A DNA stretch of 64,000 nt. Origin: Halogeometricum sp. S1BR25-6 (lineage in GTDB: Archaea; Halobacteriota; Halobacteria; Halobacteriales; Haloferacaceae). Where the stretch lies: assembly GCF_031624495.1 (NCBI RefSeq), contig NZ_JAMQOP010000002.1, positions 62,001 through 126,000 of the forward strand, given 5' to 3'. The translations under genes and the position numbers were made by a program. The notes under the pieces were generated by a model. It did not search any database. It was not told the DNA's origin and was given only the letters and a program-made list of their open reading frames with translations. Shown piece by piece: positions 54,068 through 62,572 of the stretch (positions are counted from its first letter, which is position 1; each line of letters opens with the position of its first letter).

Positions 54068-55924
54068 ATGCACGAACACGACGTTATCGTTGTCGGCGCG
54101 GGCGGCGCGGGTCTCCGCGCGGCAATCGCGGCACAAGAAGAGGGGGCCGACGTGGCCATCGTCTCGAAGCTCCACCCCGTCCGCAGTCACACGGGCGCGG
54201 CGGAGGGGGGCATCAACGCCGCCCTCCGGGAGGGGGACTCCTGGGAGCAGCACGCCTACGACACGATGAAGGGGTCCGACTACCTCGGCGACGCCCCGGC
54301 CATCGAGACGCTCTGTCAGGACAGTCCCGAAGAGGTCATCCAACTCGAACACTGGGGGCTGGCGTTCTCCCGCGACGAGGACGGCCGGATGAGCCAGCGC
54401 CCGTTCGGCGGGATGTCGTTCCCGCGGACGACGTACGCGGGCGCGGAGACGGGCCATCAGCTCCTGCACACGATGTACGAGCAGTTGGTCAAGCGGGGCA
54501 TCCAGGTGTACGACGAGTGGTACGTCACCCGCCTCGCCGTCTCCGACGAGGAAGACCCGACGGAGCGGCACTGTCACGGCGTCGTCGCCTACGACATCAA
54601 ATCCGGCGGCCTCGACGCCTTCCACGCGCGCGACGGCGTCATCCTCGCCACCGGCGGCCCCGGTCAGGTGTTCGACCACACCACGAACGCCGTCGCCAAC
54701 ACCGGCGACGGGCCGGCGATGGCCTACCGGGCCGGCGTTCCGCTCGAGGACATGGAGTTCATCCAGTTCCACCCGACGACGCTCCCCTCGACGGGCGTCC
54801 TCATCACCGAGGGGGTGCGCGGCGAGGGCGGCATCCTCTACAACGAGGACGGCGAGCGCTTCATGTTCGAGCGCGGGTACGCGAACAACGACGGCGAACT
54901 CGCCTCCCGCGACGTGGTCTCGCGCGCAGAACTCACCGAGGTGAACGAGGGGCGCGGCATCGAGGACGAGTACGTCCACCTCGACATGCGCCACCTCGGC
55001 GAGGAGCGCATCATCGACCGACTGGAGAACATCGTCCACCTCGCGGAGGACTTCGAGGGCGTCGACCCCCTCGAACAGCCGATGCCGGTCAAGCCCGGCC
55101 AGCACTACGCGATGGGCGGCATCGAGACGGACGAGAACGGCGAGACGTGCATCTCGGGGCTGTACGCGGCCGGCGAGTGCGCCTGCGCGTCCGTTCACGG
55201 GTCGAACCGCCTCGGCGGCAACGCCCTCCCGGAACTCACCGTCTTCGGCAAGCGCGCCGGCCGGCACGCCGCCGGCGGCGACTTGGGGACGGCGGAGATA
55301 GAGACCGGCAAGCGCGGCGACTGGGAGGTCGGCGAGGTCGACACCCCCGTCGAACCCGGCGACGTCTCCGCCCCCGGCGAGGACGTCGTCGCGGACGGCA
55401 GCGGCGGCACGGCCGCCGCTTCCGGCGGGTCGCTCTCCCCCGACGAGTACGTCCAGCGCGCCCTCGACGTCGAACGCGAACGCGTCCAGACGCTCCTGGA
55501 GAAAGAGGAGGGACGACAGCACGCCGAAATTCGCGCCGACGTGCAGAAGTCGATGACGCGGAACGTGAACGTGTTCCGCGAGGAGGCCGGACTGAAGCAG
55601 GCGCTCCGCGACATCCGCGACGCGCGCGAGAAGTATCAGGACGTGTACGTCGCCGACAAGTCGAGCACGTTCAACACCGACCTCATCCAGACCATCGAGA
55701 CGCGCAACGTCCTCGACCTGGCGGAGGCCATCACCCTCGGCGCGTTGGCCCGCGACGAGTTCCGCGGCGCCCACTGGCGCAAGGAGAACCAGGAGCGCCG
55801 CGACGACGTGTGGCTCAAGCACACGATGCTGTCGTGGGAGGACGGCCGCCCCGACCTGTGGTACCGGCCGGTCGTCCTCGAAGGCGAGAACAAGACGTAC
55901 GAACCGAAAGTCCGCAGCTACTAA
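54068..55924 (+). CDS. sdhA: Succinate dehydrogenase flavoprotein subunit (SdhA)
   Basis: A 618-residue flavoprotein that oxidises succinate to fumarate. The FAD dinucleotide motif VVGAGGAGLRAA is at the N-terminus and His41 in RSHTGAAEGG is the covalent FAD site; QFHPTTLPSTGVLITEGVRGEGG and HGSNRLGGNALPELTVFGKRAG are canonical. A Gly/Ala/Ser-rich acidic insertion separates the capping and C-terminal helical domains (about 405-460), probably a halophilic loop. It ends the sdh operon; 81 bp later comes a tRNA-like gene. Confidence 0.97.
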   Translation: MHEHDVIVVGAGGAGLRAAIAAQEEGADVAIVSKLHPVRSHTGAAEGGINAALREGDSWEQHAYDTMKGSDYLGDAPAIETLCQDSPEEVIQLEHWGLAFSRDEDGRMSQRPFGGMSFPRTTYAGAETGHQLLHTMYEQLVKRGIQVYDEWYVTRLAVSDEEDPTERHCHGVVAYDIKSGGLDAFHARDGVILATGGPGQVFDHTTNAVANTGDGPAMAYRAGVPLEDMEFIQFHPTTLPSTGVLITEGVRGEGGILYNEDGERFMFERGYANNDGELASRDVVSRAELTEVNEGRGIEDEYVHLDMRHLGEERIIDRLENIVHLAEDFEGVDPLEQPMPVKPGQHYAMGGIETDENGETCISGLYAAGECACASVHGSNRLGGNALPELTVFGKRAGRHAAGGDLGTAEIETGKRGDWEVGEVDTPVEPGDVSAPGEDVVADGSGGTAAASGGSLSPDEYVQRALDVERERVQTLLEKEEGRQHAEIRADVQKSMTRNVNVFREEAGLKQALRDIRDAREKYQDVYVADKSSTFNTDLIQTIETRNVLDLAEAITLGALARDEFRGAHWRKENQERRDDVWLKHTMLSWEDGRPDLWYRPVVLEGENKTYEPKVRSY

Positions 55925-56005
55925 CCCAGTTCGTCGGCGCCGCGCGGCCCGTTCTTCTCCGCTCGCGCCGTCGCCTATTTATTGGGGCGCGGCGTACGTC
56001 GGCAC

Positions 56006-56102
56006 GGAAGGGTGGCTCAGTGGTAGAGCGATAAATTTCCGGCAGCGACCCTCGGGTCGCCCGGGTTTACGGCTTCGCGTGGTTCGAATCCCGCCCCTTC
56101 CA
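56006..56102 (+). tRNA. Atypical tRNA-like gene with inserted hairpin (possible intron)
   Basis: The acceptor GGAAGGG/CCCTTCC (perfect, discriminator A), D-arm (TGGCTCAGTGGTAGAGC) and T-loop (GGTTCGAATCC) are clear, but the gene is 97 nt long. The anticodon arm is weak (TAAA/TTTA) and encloses a 23-nt-scale insertion: CCGG pairs with a second CCGG around a GCGACCC-TC-GGGTCGC hairpin (56045-56060). Removing about 23 nt leaves a 74-nt tRNA with a UCC-like anticodon (Gly). The bulges do not match a canonical bulge-helix-bulge intron, and the T-stem has one bulged T. It is either an intron-containing tRNA or a degenerate one. Confidence 0.55.
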
Positions 56103-56345
56103 CTCCCCGACCGAACCGAGAGCCGTCTCGACGCCTCCCGACCGGTCGAACTCGCGTCGACGGTGGTTCTCGTCAGAAGTCGAAAATCGGCGCCGCGGAA
56201 CGAGCCTGCTCGTCTATCAACGATCCGTACAGTTCCGCGGTCCGGCCGTCTCGGCGCCGCTCCCGCCGGAACTCAGTCCGATGGTATTCGACGATCGACG
56301 AAGGTTGGTTTTATTATCGTCGAACCCGACGGACCGATAACAACA

Positions 56346-56597
56346 ATGCAAGGCACTGTCCAGCCGCGACCCGCCGCCGGAGCCGACTCCGACTCCCGTT
56401 CCGTCGCCGTTCCCGCGGAGCTCGAATCGCCGCGCGCGAAGCTCGTCTACCTCTTCCTCTCGGTCCAAGGGGAGTCCTCCGTGACCGAACTCCAGAACGG
56501 ACTGGAGATGAAGAAGATTTCCCTGTACAGCATCCTGGGGACGCTCGCCGAACGGGGTCTCGTCCACCAGGACGCCGAACGGTACCGCGTCGCCTGA
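56346..56597 (+). CDS. Small winged-helix regulator
   Basis: An 83-residue protein from ATG 56346. A disordered N-terminus (about 25 residues) precedes a winged helix: ESPRAKLVYLFLSVQGESSVTELQNGLEMKKISLYSILGTLAERGLVHQD. A TTTTATTATC box about 25-35 nt upstream supports the start. It probably binds DNA; targets unknown. Confidence 0.78.
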   Translation: MQGTVQPRPAAGADSDSRSVAVPAELESPRAKLVYLFLSVQGESSVTELQNGLEMKKISLYSILGTLAERGLVHQDAERYRVA

Positions 56598-56606
56598 CCG
56601 GGCGAG

Positions 56607-56765
56607 TCAGGTGTTCCGCGCCGAGCGTGCTTTTCTCACCGTCGCGCCGTCGCGAACCATATCCTCACAGTTCGGACAGACGCGCGGGTGGTCCATCTCG
56701 TTCGGGGCGAAAACCCGGGCGTACGCCGTCGTGACGAAGGAACCGCAGTTCTGGCATTCGGGCAC
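56607..56765 (-). CDS. DUF7563-like zinc-ribbon protein
   Basis: A 52-residue protein with CQNCGSFVTTAYARVFAPNE and CPNCEDMV, two Cys-x2-Cys knuckles forming a zinc ribbon. The usual family N-terminus is (M/V)PECQNCGSF, which starts at GTG 56765 here; ATGs upstream (56795 and 56801) fall inside the TATA element. A minus-strand TTTATGATA 25-35 nt before the GTG indicates leaderless initiation there. Function unknown. Confidence 0.72.
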   Translation of the reverse strand: MPECQNCGSFVTTAYARVFAPNEMDHPRVCPNCEDMVRDGATVRKARSARNT

Positions 56766-56788
56766 GGCGTCTGAGTGACGAGGGTTAT

Positions 56789-56799
56789 GTATCATAAAC
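56789..56799 (-). promoter_or_regulatory. TATA box deciding the zinc-ribbon start
   Basis: The minus strand reads TGTTTATGATAC. Its spacing to GTG 56765 (about 25-30 nt) supports that start over the upstream in-frame ATGs, which it overlaps. Confidence 0.55.
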
Positions 56800-56970
56800 A
56801 TTTTGCTGAATCGCGGTCCGGAGGCTCAACACACCGTTTCGGCCGCCGAACCGGCGGTACGGATGCGAGCGGGGCGAACCGCGGAGAGACCGCTCGGAGA
56901 TGTGTTGAATCGGATAGTTTTCGGTCTCACTCGGAAGTTGTTTGTTCGAGGAAGTCGTGGGTATCGGCGA

Positions 56971-58245
56971 ATGAGTCGTCTCGCCCCCCGCACTCTCTGC
57001 GTCCTTTGGGTGGTCCTCCTCCTCGTCGTCGTCGTCGCCGGCGCGGCGGCGCCGGCGGCCGGCCAGTCGACGCGCACCATCGCCGGGACGCAACTCGCCC
57101 CCGACGACGTCTCCCTCCGCATCGACATCCGCGAAGACGGAACCGCCGAGTGGGCGGTAGAGTACCGCGTCCTCCTCGACGACCAGAACACGACGGCGGC
57201 GTTCGAGTCGGTCAGACGCGACGTGGAGGCCGACGGGTCGGAGTACTCCTCGGAGTTCCGGGGTCGGATGGAGTCGACGGCCGCGACGGCCGAGAACGCC
57301 ACCGGGCGCGAGATGGCGATCAGAAACGTGAGCGTCAGCGCCTCCAGACAGCAGCTTCCGCAGGAGTACGGCGTGCTCACCTACCGGTTCGTCTGGGTGA
57401 ACTTCGCCGTCGTCGACGGCGACAGCATCCGCGCCGGGGACGCCCTCCGAGGACTGTTCCTCGACGAGGAGACGTCGCTTCTGGTAACGTGGCCGGAGGG
57501 GTACGTCGCGGAGGACGCCGCGCCGGCGCCGGACGACCAGCGAACGCGGACCATCGTCTGGAACGGGCCGCTGGATTTCGGTCCCGATGAACCCTCCCTG
57601 GTCGTCGCCGCGCGCGAGTCCGCCGGCGCGGACGCGGGAGTGACGACGAGCGGACCCGCGACGGCGAGCGGTGCGGGCGACGACTCCTCGCCCGGCGACG
57701 GAGACGGGTCGTACCTGTGGCTCGGCGGCGCGGGGGTGCTGGTCGCCGCGGCCGTCGTCGGCGGCGGGTGGGCGCTCTACCGCAGACGCGGCGAGCGCGT
57801 TCCGGCCGACGCCGGCACCGGCGTCGACGCCGACGCAGGGACCGAGACTGGTGCCGCATCGCCGCGCGGCGGGACGGACGGAACGGGCGGCGCCGGAGCG
57901 GCGTCGGCCGGGGGAGACTCCGCCACCGCCGAAGCGGAGCGTCGGACAACCGAATCGGACCCCGACGCGGACGGGTCGGCGGCCGCGACGTCGAGCGCGG
58001 ACGACGGGACGCCGCCCTGGGAGGACGAACTCCTGAGCAACGAGGAGCGGGTCCTTGCACTGATGGAGCACGAGGGCGGCCGCCTGAAGCAACAGGAGGT
58101 CGCCCAGACGCTCGATTGGACCGACGCGAAGACGAGCCAGGTCGTCCGTCGGATGCGCGAGGCGGACGAACTCGACGCGTTCCGCCTCGGCCGCGAGAAC
58201 GTTCTCGTGCTCCCCGACGCGGACGCCGGCCGGGAGGACGAATAA
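56971..58245 (+). CDS. Secreted/membrane protein with C-terminal winged helix
   Basis: A 424-residue protein from ATG 56971. A signal peptide (LCVLWVVLLLVVVVAGAAAPAAGQ) leads to an extracellular beta-rich domain (about 30-220), then a transmembrane span (YLWLGGAGVLVAAAVVGGGWALYRRRG), an acidic linker, and a cytoplasmic winged helix at about 360-420 (LLSNEERVLALMEHEGGRLKQQEVAQTLDWTDAKTSQVVRRM). It looks like a one-component transmembrane regulator. A large surface protein gene follows 147 bp downstream and is a plausible target. Confidence 0.82.
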   Translation: MSRLAPRTLCVLWVVLLLVVVVAGAAAPAAGQSTRTIAGTQLAPDDVSLRIDIREDGTAEWAVEYRVLLDDQNTTAAFESVRRDVEADGSEYSSEFRGRMESTAATAENATGREMAIRNVSVSASRQQLPQEYGVLTYRFVWVNFAVVDGDSIRAGDALRGLFLDEETSLLVTWPEGYVAEDAAPAPDDQRTRTIVWNGPLDFGPDEPSLVVAARESAGADAGVTTSGPATASGAGDDSSPGDGDGSYLWLGGAGVLVAAAVVGGGWALYRRRGERVPADAGTGVDADAGTETGAASPRGGTDGTGGAGAASAGGDSATAEAERRTTESDPDADGSAAATSSADDGTPPWEDELLSNEERVLALMEHEGGRLKQQEVAQTLDWTDAKTSQVVRRMREADELDAFRLGRENVLVLPDADAGREDE

Positions 58246-58391
58246 ATATGTTTCGACCGTTTAGTCGGACGGGCCGGCGACGGGACGCGGAATCGGGAGA
58301 CGGCGGCGACCGTAAAACGTCGTTGATTCGGCCCAATCCGGCGCGAGCGTCGGCGGATTATACGTGGATGGCTCCGAAAGGAGTGGACAGA

Positions 58392-60071
58392 ATGAGACGT
58401 GTCGCCGTGCTCGTCGTGCTACTGTCCGTCGTGGCCGCGACTCCCTTCGGGGTCGCGACCGCGGCGGCGGCCGTACCGACCGACGGAGGCGCAAGCCCCG
58501 GTGCGGTCGTCCCGCAGGTCGCCTCCGAAACCCCCTCGTCGGGCAACGCGACGGGGGAATCGGCGGGGAACGCGAGCGGCGACGCCGCGAACGAGGCCGC
58601 TACCGGCCTCTCGCCGGGGGCGCAACTCGCGGGCGTCATCGCCATCCAGCAGGCCGAAATCGACGGCGAACTCGAACAGCGCGCCTACGAGGTACAGATC
58701 ACGACGTCGCGGAGCGAGGCGTCGAGAGCGGACGTCGTCTCGCGCCAACTGACCCAGATCGACGGGCAGGTGGCAGACCTCCGAGCGCGACTGAACGAAC
58801 TGGAGGCGGCGCGTCGCGAGGGGAACATCTCGGAGGGACGCTATCGGGCGACGGCGGCGCGCCTCTCCGCGGAGATCCGTTCGACCCGGCGAATGATCAA
58901 CGAGACCGAAGAGACCGCGTCCGACCTCTCCGCGGAGACGCGACGGTCCAATGACATCGGGCGAGACCGACTGTCGCGGCTCCGAAACGACGTCGAAAAT
59001 CTCTCCACGTCGCCCGTGGCCGACGCCGCGCGGGGCCTCTCGGGGCCGGACGCGGGCAACGGTCTCGCCAAGGGAGACGTCGTCAACGAGAGCAAGGTCG
59101 CCGGCGGTGACACCTGCTCGGCCGCCGCGCGCGGCGGAAACCGGAGCATAAACGGCTCCGATGCGTCCGGAAGCAGCTCCCTAACGGGACCGTCGAACGC
59201 CTCAGCGGGCGCCGACACCGACGCCTGCGGGAACGCGACCGTCGGCAACGCCACCGGCGCCTCCGAGGCGGGCAACCGCTCGAATGCGACCGGAAACGCG
59301 ACGGGGGCGCCGGGCCTCGCCGGTCGGAACAACACGACCGTCGGGAACGCGACTCTCGGAAACGCCACCGCAGGAAACCGCACGGCCGGAAACGCATCCG
59401 AGTCTCCCGCCGCGGAGGACCCGCGAGACGACGCCCGAGACTCGGACCGGCGCGACGATTCGGACCGAAACGAGGAAGCGGACGATGCGGACGACGAGGA
59501 TGACGACGGTTCGGCGTCGGATAACGCCGGAGGCGACCCCGGCCGGAGCGACGCGGTCGAACCTAACCGCTCGGTCACCCCGGGAAGCGACGTCGGAACG
59601 ACACCCGAAACGGATTCGGGTGCTCCGACGGCGAACGCGTCGGTGCCGACCGAGGTCGGACCCCCGGTGGACCCGGGAACGAGGACCGACAACTCGACCT
59701 TGACTGACTCGGAGACCCCCACCGACACCGCGACCTCGACTGAGACCGCAACCTCGACTTCGACTGAGACCGACACCGAAACCGCAACTCCGACTGACAC
59801 GCCGACCTCAACCTCGACTGACACCGCGACCCCAACCGAGACCGCGACACCAACTGATACCGCGACGGAGACGGACACACCGACCGAGACGGCCACCCAA
59901 ACCGAAACTGAAACCGCACCCGCCGCGCTGGAAGACGAACCGGCGGCCGAGGTCTCCGAGGAAGCGGCCGAAACCCAACCCGAACCCGACCCCGACCCCG
60001 AGACGGAGACCGGGACCGCGACTGCGGTCGCCGAGGCGCTGGCACTGTTCACCAATCCGAGCGTCCGCTGA
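58392..60071 (+). CDS. Large Thr/Asp/Glu-rich surface protein with signal peptide
   Basis: A 559-residue protein. The signal sequence MRRVAVLVVLLSVVAATPFGVATAAAA begins at ATG 58392, which has a GGAG 8-11 nt upstream; ATGs at 58368 and 58248 are less likely. A coiled-coil segment (about 80-190, LTQIDGQVADLRARLNELEAARREG) is followed by a Gly/Asn/Ala region with many N-glycosylation sequons (NAT, NKT, NTT, NRT), an Asp/Glu-rich stretch, and a Thr-rich repeat region. No C-terminal membrane anchor or PGF-type sorting signal is visible. A secreted or wall-associated protein is likely. Confidence 0.78.
   Translation: MRRVAVLVVLLSVVAATPFGVATAAAAVPTDGGASPGAVVPQVASETPSSGNATGESAGNASGDAANEAATGLSPGAQLAGVIAIQQAEIDGELEQRAYEVQITTSRSEASRADVVSRQLTQIDGQVADLRARLNELEAARREGNISEGRYRATAARLSAEIRSTRRMINETEETASDLSAETRRSNDIGRDRLSRLRNDVENLSTSPVADAARGLSGPDAGNGLAKGDVVNESKVAGGDTCSAAARGGNRSINGSDASGSSSLTGPSNASAGADTDACGNATVGNATGASEAGNRSNATGNATGAPGLAGRNNTTVGNATLGNATAGNRTAGNASESPAAEDPRDDARDSDRRDDSDRNEEADDADDEDDDGSASDNAGGDPGRSDAVEPNRSVTPGSDVGTTPETDSGAPTANASVPTEVGPPVDPGTRTDNSTLTDSETPTDTATSTETATSTSTETDTETATPTDTPTSTSTDTATPTETATPTDTATETDTPTETATQTETETAPAALEDEPAAEVSEEAAETQPEPDPDPETETGTATAVAEALALFTNPSVR
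59695..59918 (+). repeat. Thr-Glu/Thr-Asp low-complexity repeat in surface protein
   Basis: The coding sequence repeats 6-nt units of the form ACCGAG/ACTGAC/ACCGCG, encoding alternations such as TETATPTDT and TETDT. The strand composition is unlike the rest of the gene. Such tracts form extended, glycosylated stalks and may vary in length by slippage. Confidence 0.7.
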
Positions 60072-60097
60072 CCGGCGGCGCGAGCGCGTCTGAAACG

Positions 60098-60102
60098 TTT
60101 TT
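60098..60102 (+). terminator. T-run terminator after surface protein
   Basis: Five T residues in AAACGTTTTTCCC, 27 bp after the stop codon, form a probable U-tract terminator. Confidence 0.45.
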
Positions 60103-60175
60103 CCCACGACCTATCTTCAGTTCTGATAGTCAGAAAGATAGAGCTATACTCCCCCGCGTCCTCCGCGCGAACGAG

Positions 60176-60598
60176 ATGGAGTACGTGTACCCCGTGGGTG
60201 GACTGTTCCTCGGCGCCGGTCTCGTCGCCGTGAGCGTGTTCATCGCCTTCGTCTACACGCCGTACACGTCCTCTCGAATCGACTCGCTCGTCACCGCTTT
60301 CACCGGCATCACCCTGCAGGTGGGCGATTTCGTCGCCGTCGCCTCCGCGACGGCCATCCTGTTCGACCTGCTGGCGACGCAGGTGGGGCTAACCTACCCG
60401 CTCGTCGTCCCGTTCCTGTTCGGCTACGTCGTCACGCACGTCACCGTCTACTACTCGTGTCTCCGCATCACCGACGTGCAGAGCGAACCGCTGGACCCGG
60501 ACGTCGACATCAGACAGAACCCGCTGAAACTCGTCGCGCTCTCCATCCCGGGGGCGCTCATCCTCCTCGCGCCGCGCGAGAACGACTCCTCGCGCTGA
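60176..60598 (+). CDS. Hypothetical four-span membrane protein
   Basis: A 140-residue protein: MEYVYPVGGLFLGAGLVAVSVFIAFVY, then spans around VGDFVAVASATAILFDLLA and TYPLVVPFLFGYVVTHVTVYY, then KLVALSIPGALILLAP. A GATAGAGCTATACT promoter-like box lies about 25-40 nt upstream. The family was not recognised. Confidence 0.68.
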   Translation: MEYVYPVGGLFLGAGLVAVSVFIAFVYTPYTSSRIDSLVTAFTGITLQVGDFVAVASATAILFDLLATQVGLTYPLVVPFLFGYVVTHVTVYYSCLRITDVQSEPLDPDVDIRQNPLKLVALSIPGALILLAPRENDSSR

Positions 60599-61169
60599 CG
60601 CCGCCGCACCCGACGTCGAGCGCTGAATCTGCGCACCGCGGTCGGTCAAACGGCTCTTTGAGTATACGCCGCGGTTATATCGTTCGGCACCGTAGGGGAG
60701 AACGCCCGCCTGCGCCGACGAGACGGGCACCACGGACCGACCCCTCCCTCCCCTTCCGCGGCCGTCGGCCCTCCCCGCCGACGTTCGGCCCTCCTGGAAC
60801 CGCCGTCCTCCGCGGCGATTTCTCCCACCCATGCACTCACGTGCGAACAGTTGCCTCCTACACCGTCCGACGCCCGGCCGGCGCGCATTCGGAATTCGAG
60901 TACGATTCCTTCCGGACGACGTCGGACCGGACGAATCGCGCGTCGAGTCGGTCGGCGGCGCGTTCGAACCCCGCCGTTCTGCCGGCGCCCGACAATTCGC
61001 AGACGACGGCAGAGTGGCCGACGTCGAGTCGACTCCGACCGCGTCCGTTTCGTCGTCCGACAGAGCGCCCGCCTCCGTTTCGTACCTATTCGGAATTAAT
61101 TTCACCTAATCAAATCATCGAAAAGATATTTCCCCACGAAGAAGAAAGAAGCGTAGTGAGTGATTCAAA
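60599..61169. other. Gene-poor 571-bp region
   Basis: No frame on either strand looks convincingly coding; the longest plus-strand frame (60831-61109) has weak acidic bias only. A GGTTATATCG box is present near 60673-60682. The right end (about 61093-61160, GGAATTAATTTCACC and GAAAAGATATTTCC) is AT-rich and probably the promoter of the following regulator. It may hold decayed coding sequence. Confidence 0.4.
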
Positions 61170-61508
61170 GTGGAACTTCGCCCGACTGATTTCATGATTC
61201 TCGACCGGCTGCGCGAGGGCCGGAACGTCGGTGCGAATCTCGCGCTCGAACTCGACCGAAGCCGCGGCTACGTCAACAACCAGCTCTCGAAGCTCGCGTC
61301 GCTCGAACTCGTCCGCCGGGTCGGACCGAGCGACAACGGCGGCCTGTACGAACTCACGGAGCGGGGAGAACTGGCGGTCACCTACCGAGAGCGCTACGAC
61401 GACGACTCGGTGGAGTTCGAGTCGCTGCTGGACGAAGAACTGCGGACGGCGCAGAACACGAAGACAGCCGACGTCGCCGGAAAGGCGGCCGAAGCGGCCG
61501 AAGAGTAA
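61170..61508 (+). CDS. PhiH1 repressor-like winged-helix protein
   Basis: A 112-residue protein initiated at GTG 61170 (ATG 61194 is an alternative). LRPTDFMILDRLREGRNVGANLALELDRSRGYVNNQLSKLASLELVRRVGPSDNGGLYELTERG is the winged-helix pattern of haloarchaeal proteins related to the phiH1 phage repressor. The C-terminal tail is Ala/Glu-rich. Likely DNA-binding; the target is unknown. Chromosomal copies of this family are common and do not prove a prophage. Confidence 0.82.
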   Translation: MELRPTDFMILDRLREGRNVGANLALELDRSRGYVNNQLSKLASLELVRRVGPSDNGGLYELTERGELAVTYRERYDDDSVEFESLLDEELRTAQNTKTADVAGKAAEAAEE

Positions 61509-61569
61509 ATCCCGGCTTCGACTGCGGCCCCGACTCGGGCCTCCGACTCGTCGAGCCGAGCCGCCTTTC

Positions 61570-61794
61570 TCAGGCGATATCGAACTCGCCGGTGTACTTG
61601 ACCGTGACGTCGTACCCCGCGTAGCGGAATTTGACCTCGCCCTCGTGAAACGGCGCGTCCGGGCGCCCGAACAGGCTGTCGAGTGACTCCGTGTCGACGC
61701 AGTCTTCGAGCGGCGGGAGTTCGAACGGTTCGACACCTTCCAGTCGTGATATCTCGGTCACGAGCCGAATACTGAGTGGGTCCTGGGGTGTCAT
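61570..61794 (-). CDS. HalOD1 output domain protein
   Basis: A 74-residue stand-alone HalOD1 domain: LVTEISRLEGVEPFELPPLEDCVDTESLDSLFG, then VKFRYAGYDVTVKYTGEFDIA. HalOD1 is a haloarchaeal domain predicted as an output element of signalling proteins; most members are single-domain like this. The start at ATG 61794 overlaps the TGA of an upstream open frame of doubtful coding status. Confidence 0.82.
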   Translation of the reverse strand: MTPQDPLSIRLVTEISRLEGVEPFELPPLEDCVDTESLDSLFGRPDAPFHEGEVKFRYAGYDVTVKYTGEFDIA

Positions 61795-62113
61795 CGCTCG
61801 TCAGAGACTGGCGACGTCGAAGCAGAAGAAGCTCCCGGTTGGGAGCCTCGACTGACTGTAATTCGTCCCGTTAGGGGGTCGAAGCGCACCGCCGTACGAA
61901 GGTCTTCAGCAATCTGTGTCGGGGACTCGCCGCCGCCCGACGCGGCGCACCGGAAACGGCGGCCTCCGGGTGGGCGTCGACGGCGGATGCGGAGCGGCGT
62001 CGAGTCGTTCGTTCGGCGCACGAGCCTCGAAGCGTCGTCCGGCTAGAATAAAAAGACGTTTCGCATACAGCTATAGTGTTTTTTCAATCCGGTGTAACTC
62101 TATTCGTCACACA
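61795..62113. other. Intergenic region between HalOD1 and the 112-residue gene
   Basis: Apart from an Arg-rich minus-strand frame judged doubtful, the region contains an AT-rich stretch (62045-62095: AATAAAAAGACG and TATAGTGTTTTTTCAAT) that probably holds the promoter of the plus-strand gene starting at 62114. Confidence 0.4.
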
Positions 62114-62452
62114 ATGCTATTCGATGGAGGCAGTGCTTCGGATAGTTTGCGGATGAGACTCGGGTGGTTTCTCGGACGAACCTGCCTGGAGCGAACGACC
62201 GGAACGATGCCGAGTGACGAGTATCTCAACTATCGAGCCGAACTGCGCGGCGAGTGGTTCCGACTGGTCCACGAGAGTCCGGGCGGCGGGGAGACGGCGA
62301 CGGTGCTCGAACGAACGCATCTGCCGGATGCGAACCCGAATACGGTCAGTGTCACGCTCTCGGACTCCGGCCGTAGCCTCGTTGCGGAGGCGCGCGACGA
62401 CAGGGACGGCGTGCTCGCGGAGATGCGGTACGTGTGGGAGGATTCGAGGTAG
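62114..62452 (+). CDS. Small hypothetical protein
   Basis: A 112-residue protein from ATG 62114, about 25-30 nt after a GTGTTTTTTCAAT box; ATG 62207 would give 81 residues. The C-terminal part (NYRAELRGEWFRLVHESPGGGETATVLERTHLPDANPNTVSVTLSD) looks like a compact beta-rich domain. I do not recognise the family. Confidence 0.55.
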   Translation: MLFDGGSASDSLRMRLGWFLGRTCLERTTGTMPSDEYLNYRAELRGEWFRLVHESPGGGETATVLERTHLPDANPNTVSVTLSDSGRSLVAEARDDRDGVLAEMRYVWEDSR

Positions 62453-62484
62453 CCGGCGCTCGTCGCGAGAACGGGTCGGCCGCA

Positions 62485-62558
62485 AGCCAGGAGTGGGATT
62501 CGAACCCACGAAGTCTCGATTACAAGTCGAGTGCATGAACCGCCCATGCTCTCCTGGC
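62485..62558 (-). tRNA. tRNA-Thr (anticodon UGU)
   Basis: A 74-nt cloverleaf. The acceptor GCCAGGA/TCCTGGC is perfect; the discriminator is U, which fits known haloarchaeal tRNA-Thr. The anticodon loop CTTGTAA gives UGU, and the T-loop GGTTCGAATCC is canonical. No intron and no encoded CCA are present. Confidence 0.95.
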
Positions 62559-62572
62559 GCGACTCCGAGTAG

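Noticed and set aside
60831..61109. 92-codon plus-strand frame as a gene
   Set aside because: Only weak acidic bias, no recognised family and no promoter at a suitable distance.
61170..61508. Prophage called from the PhiH1 repressor-like gene
   Set aside because: No integrase, terminase, capsid or other phage genes are present; the family is common on haloarchaeal chromosomes.
61791..62021. 76-codon minus-strand frame overlapping the HalOD1 start by 4 nt
   Set aside because: The ATGA overlap is suggestive, but the N-terminal half is Arg/Gly-rich and non-halophilic and no family is recognised, so coding status is unsupported.
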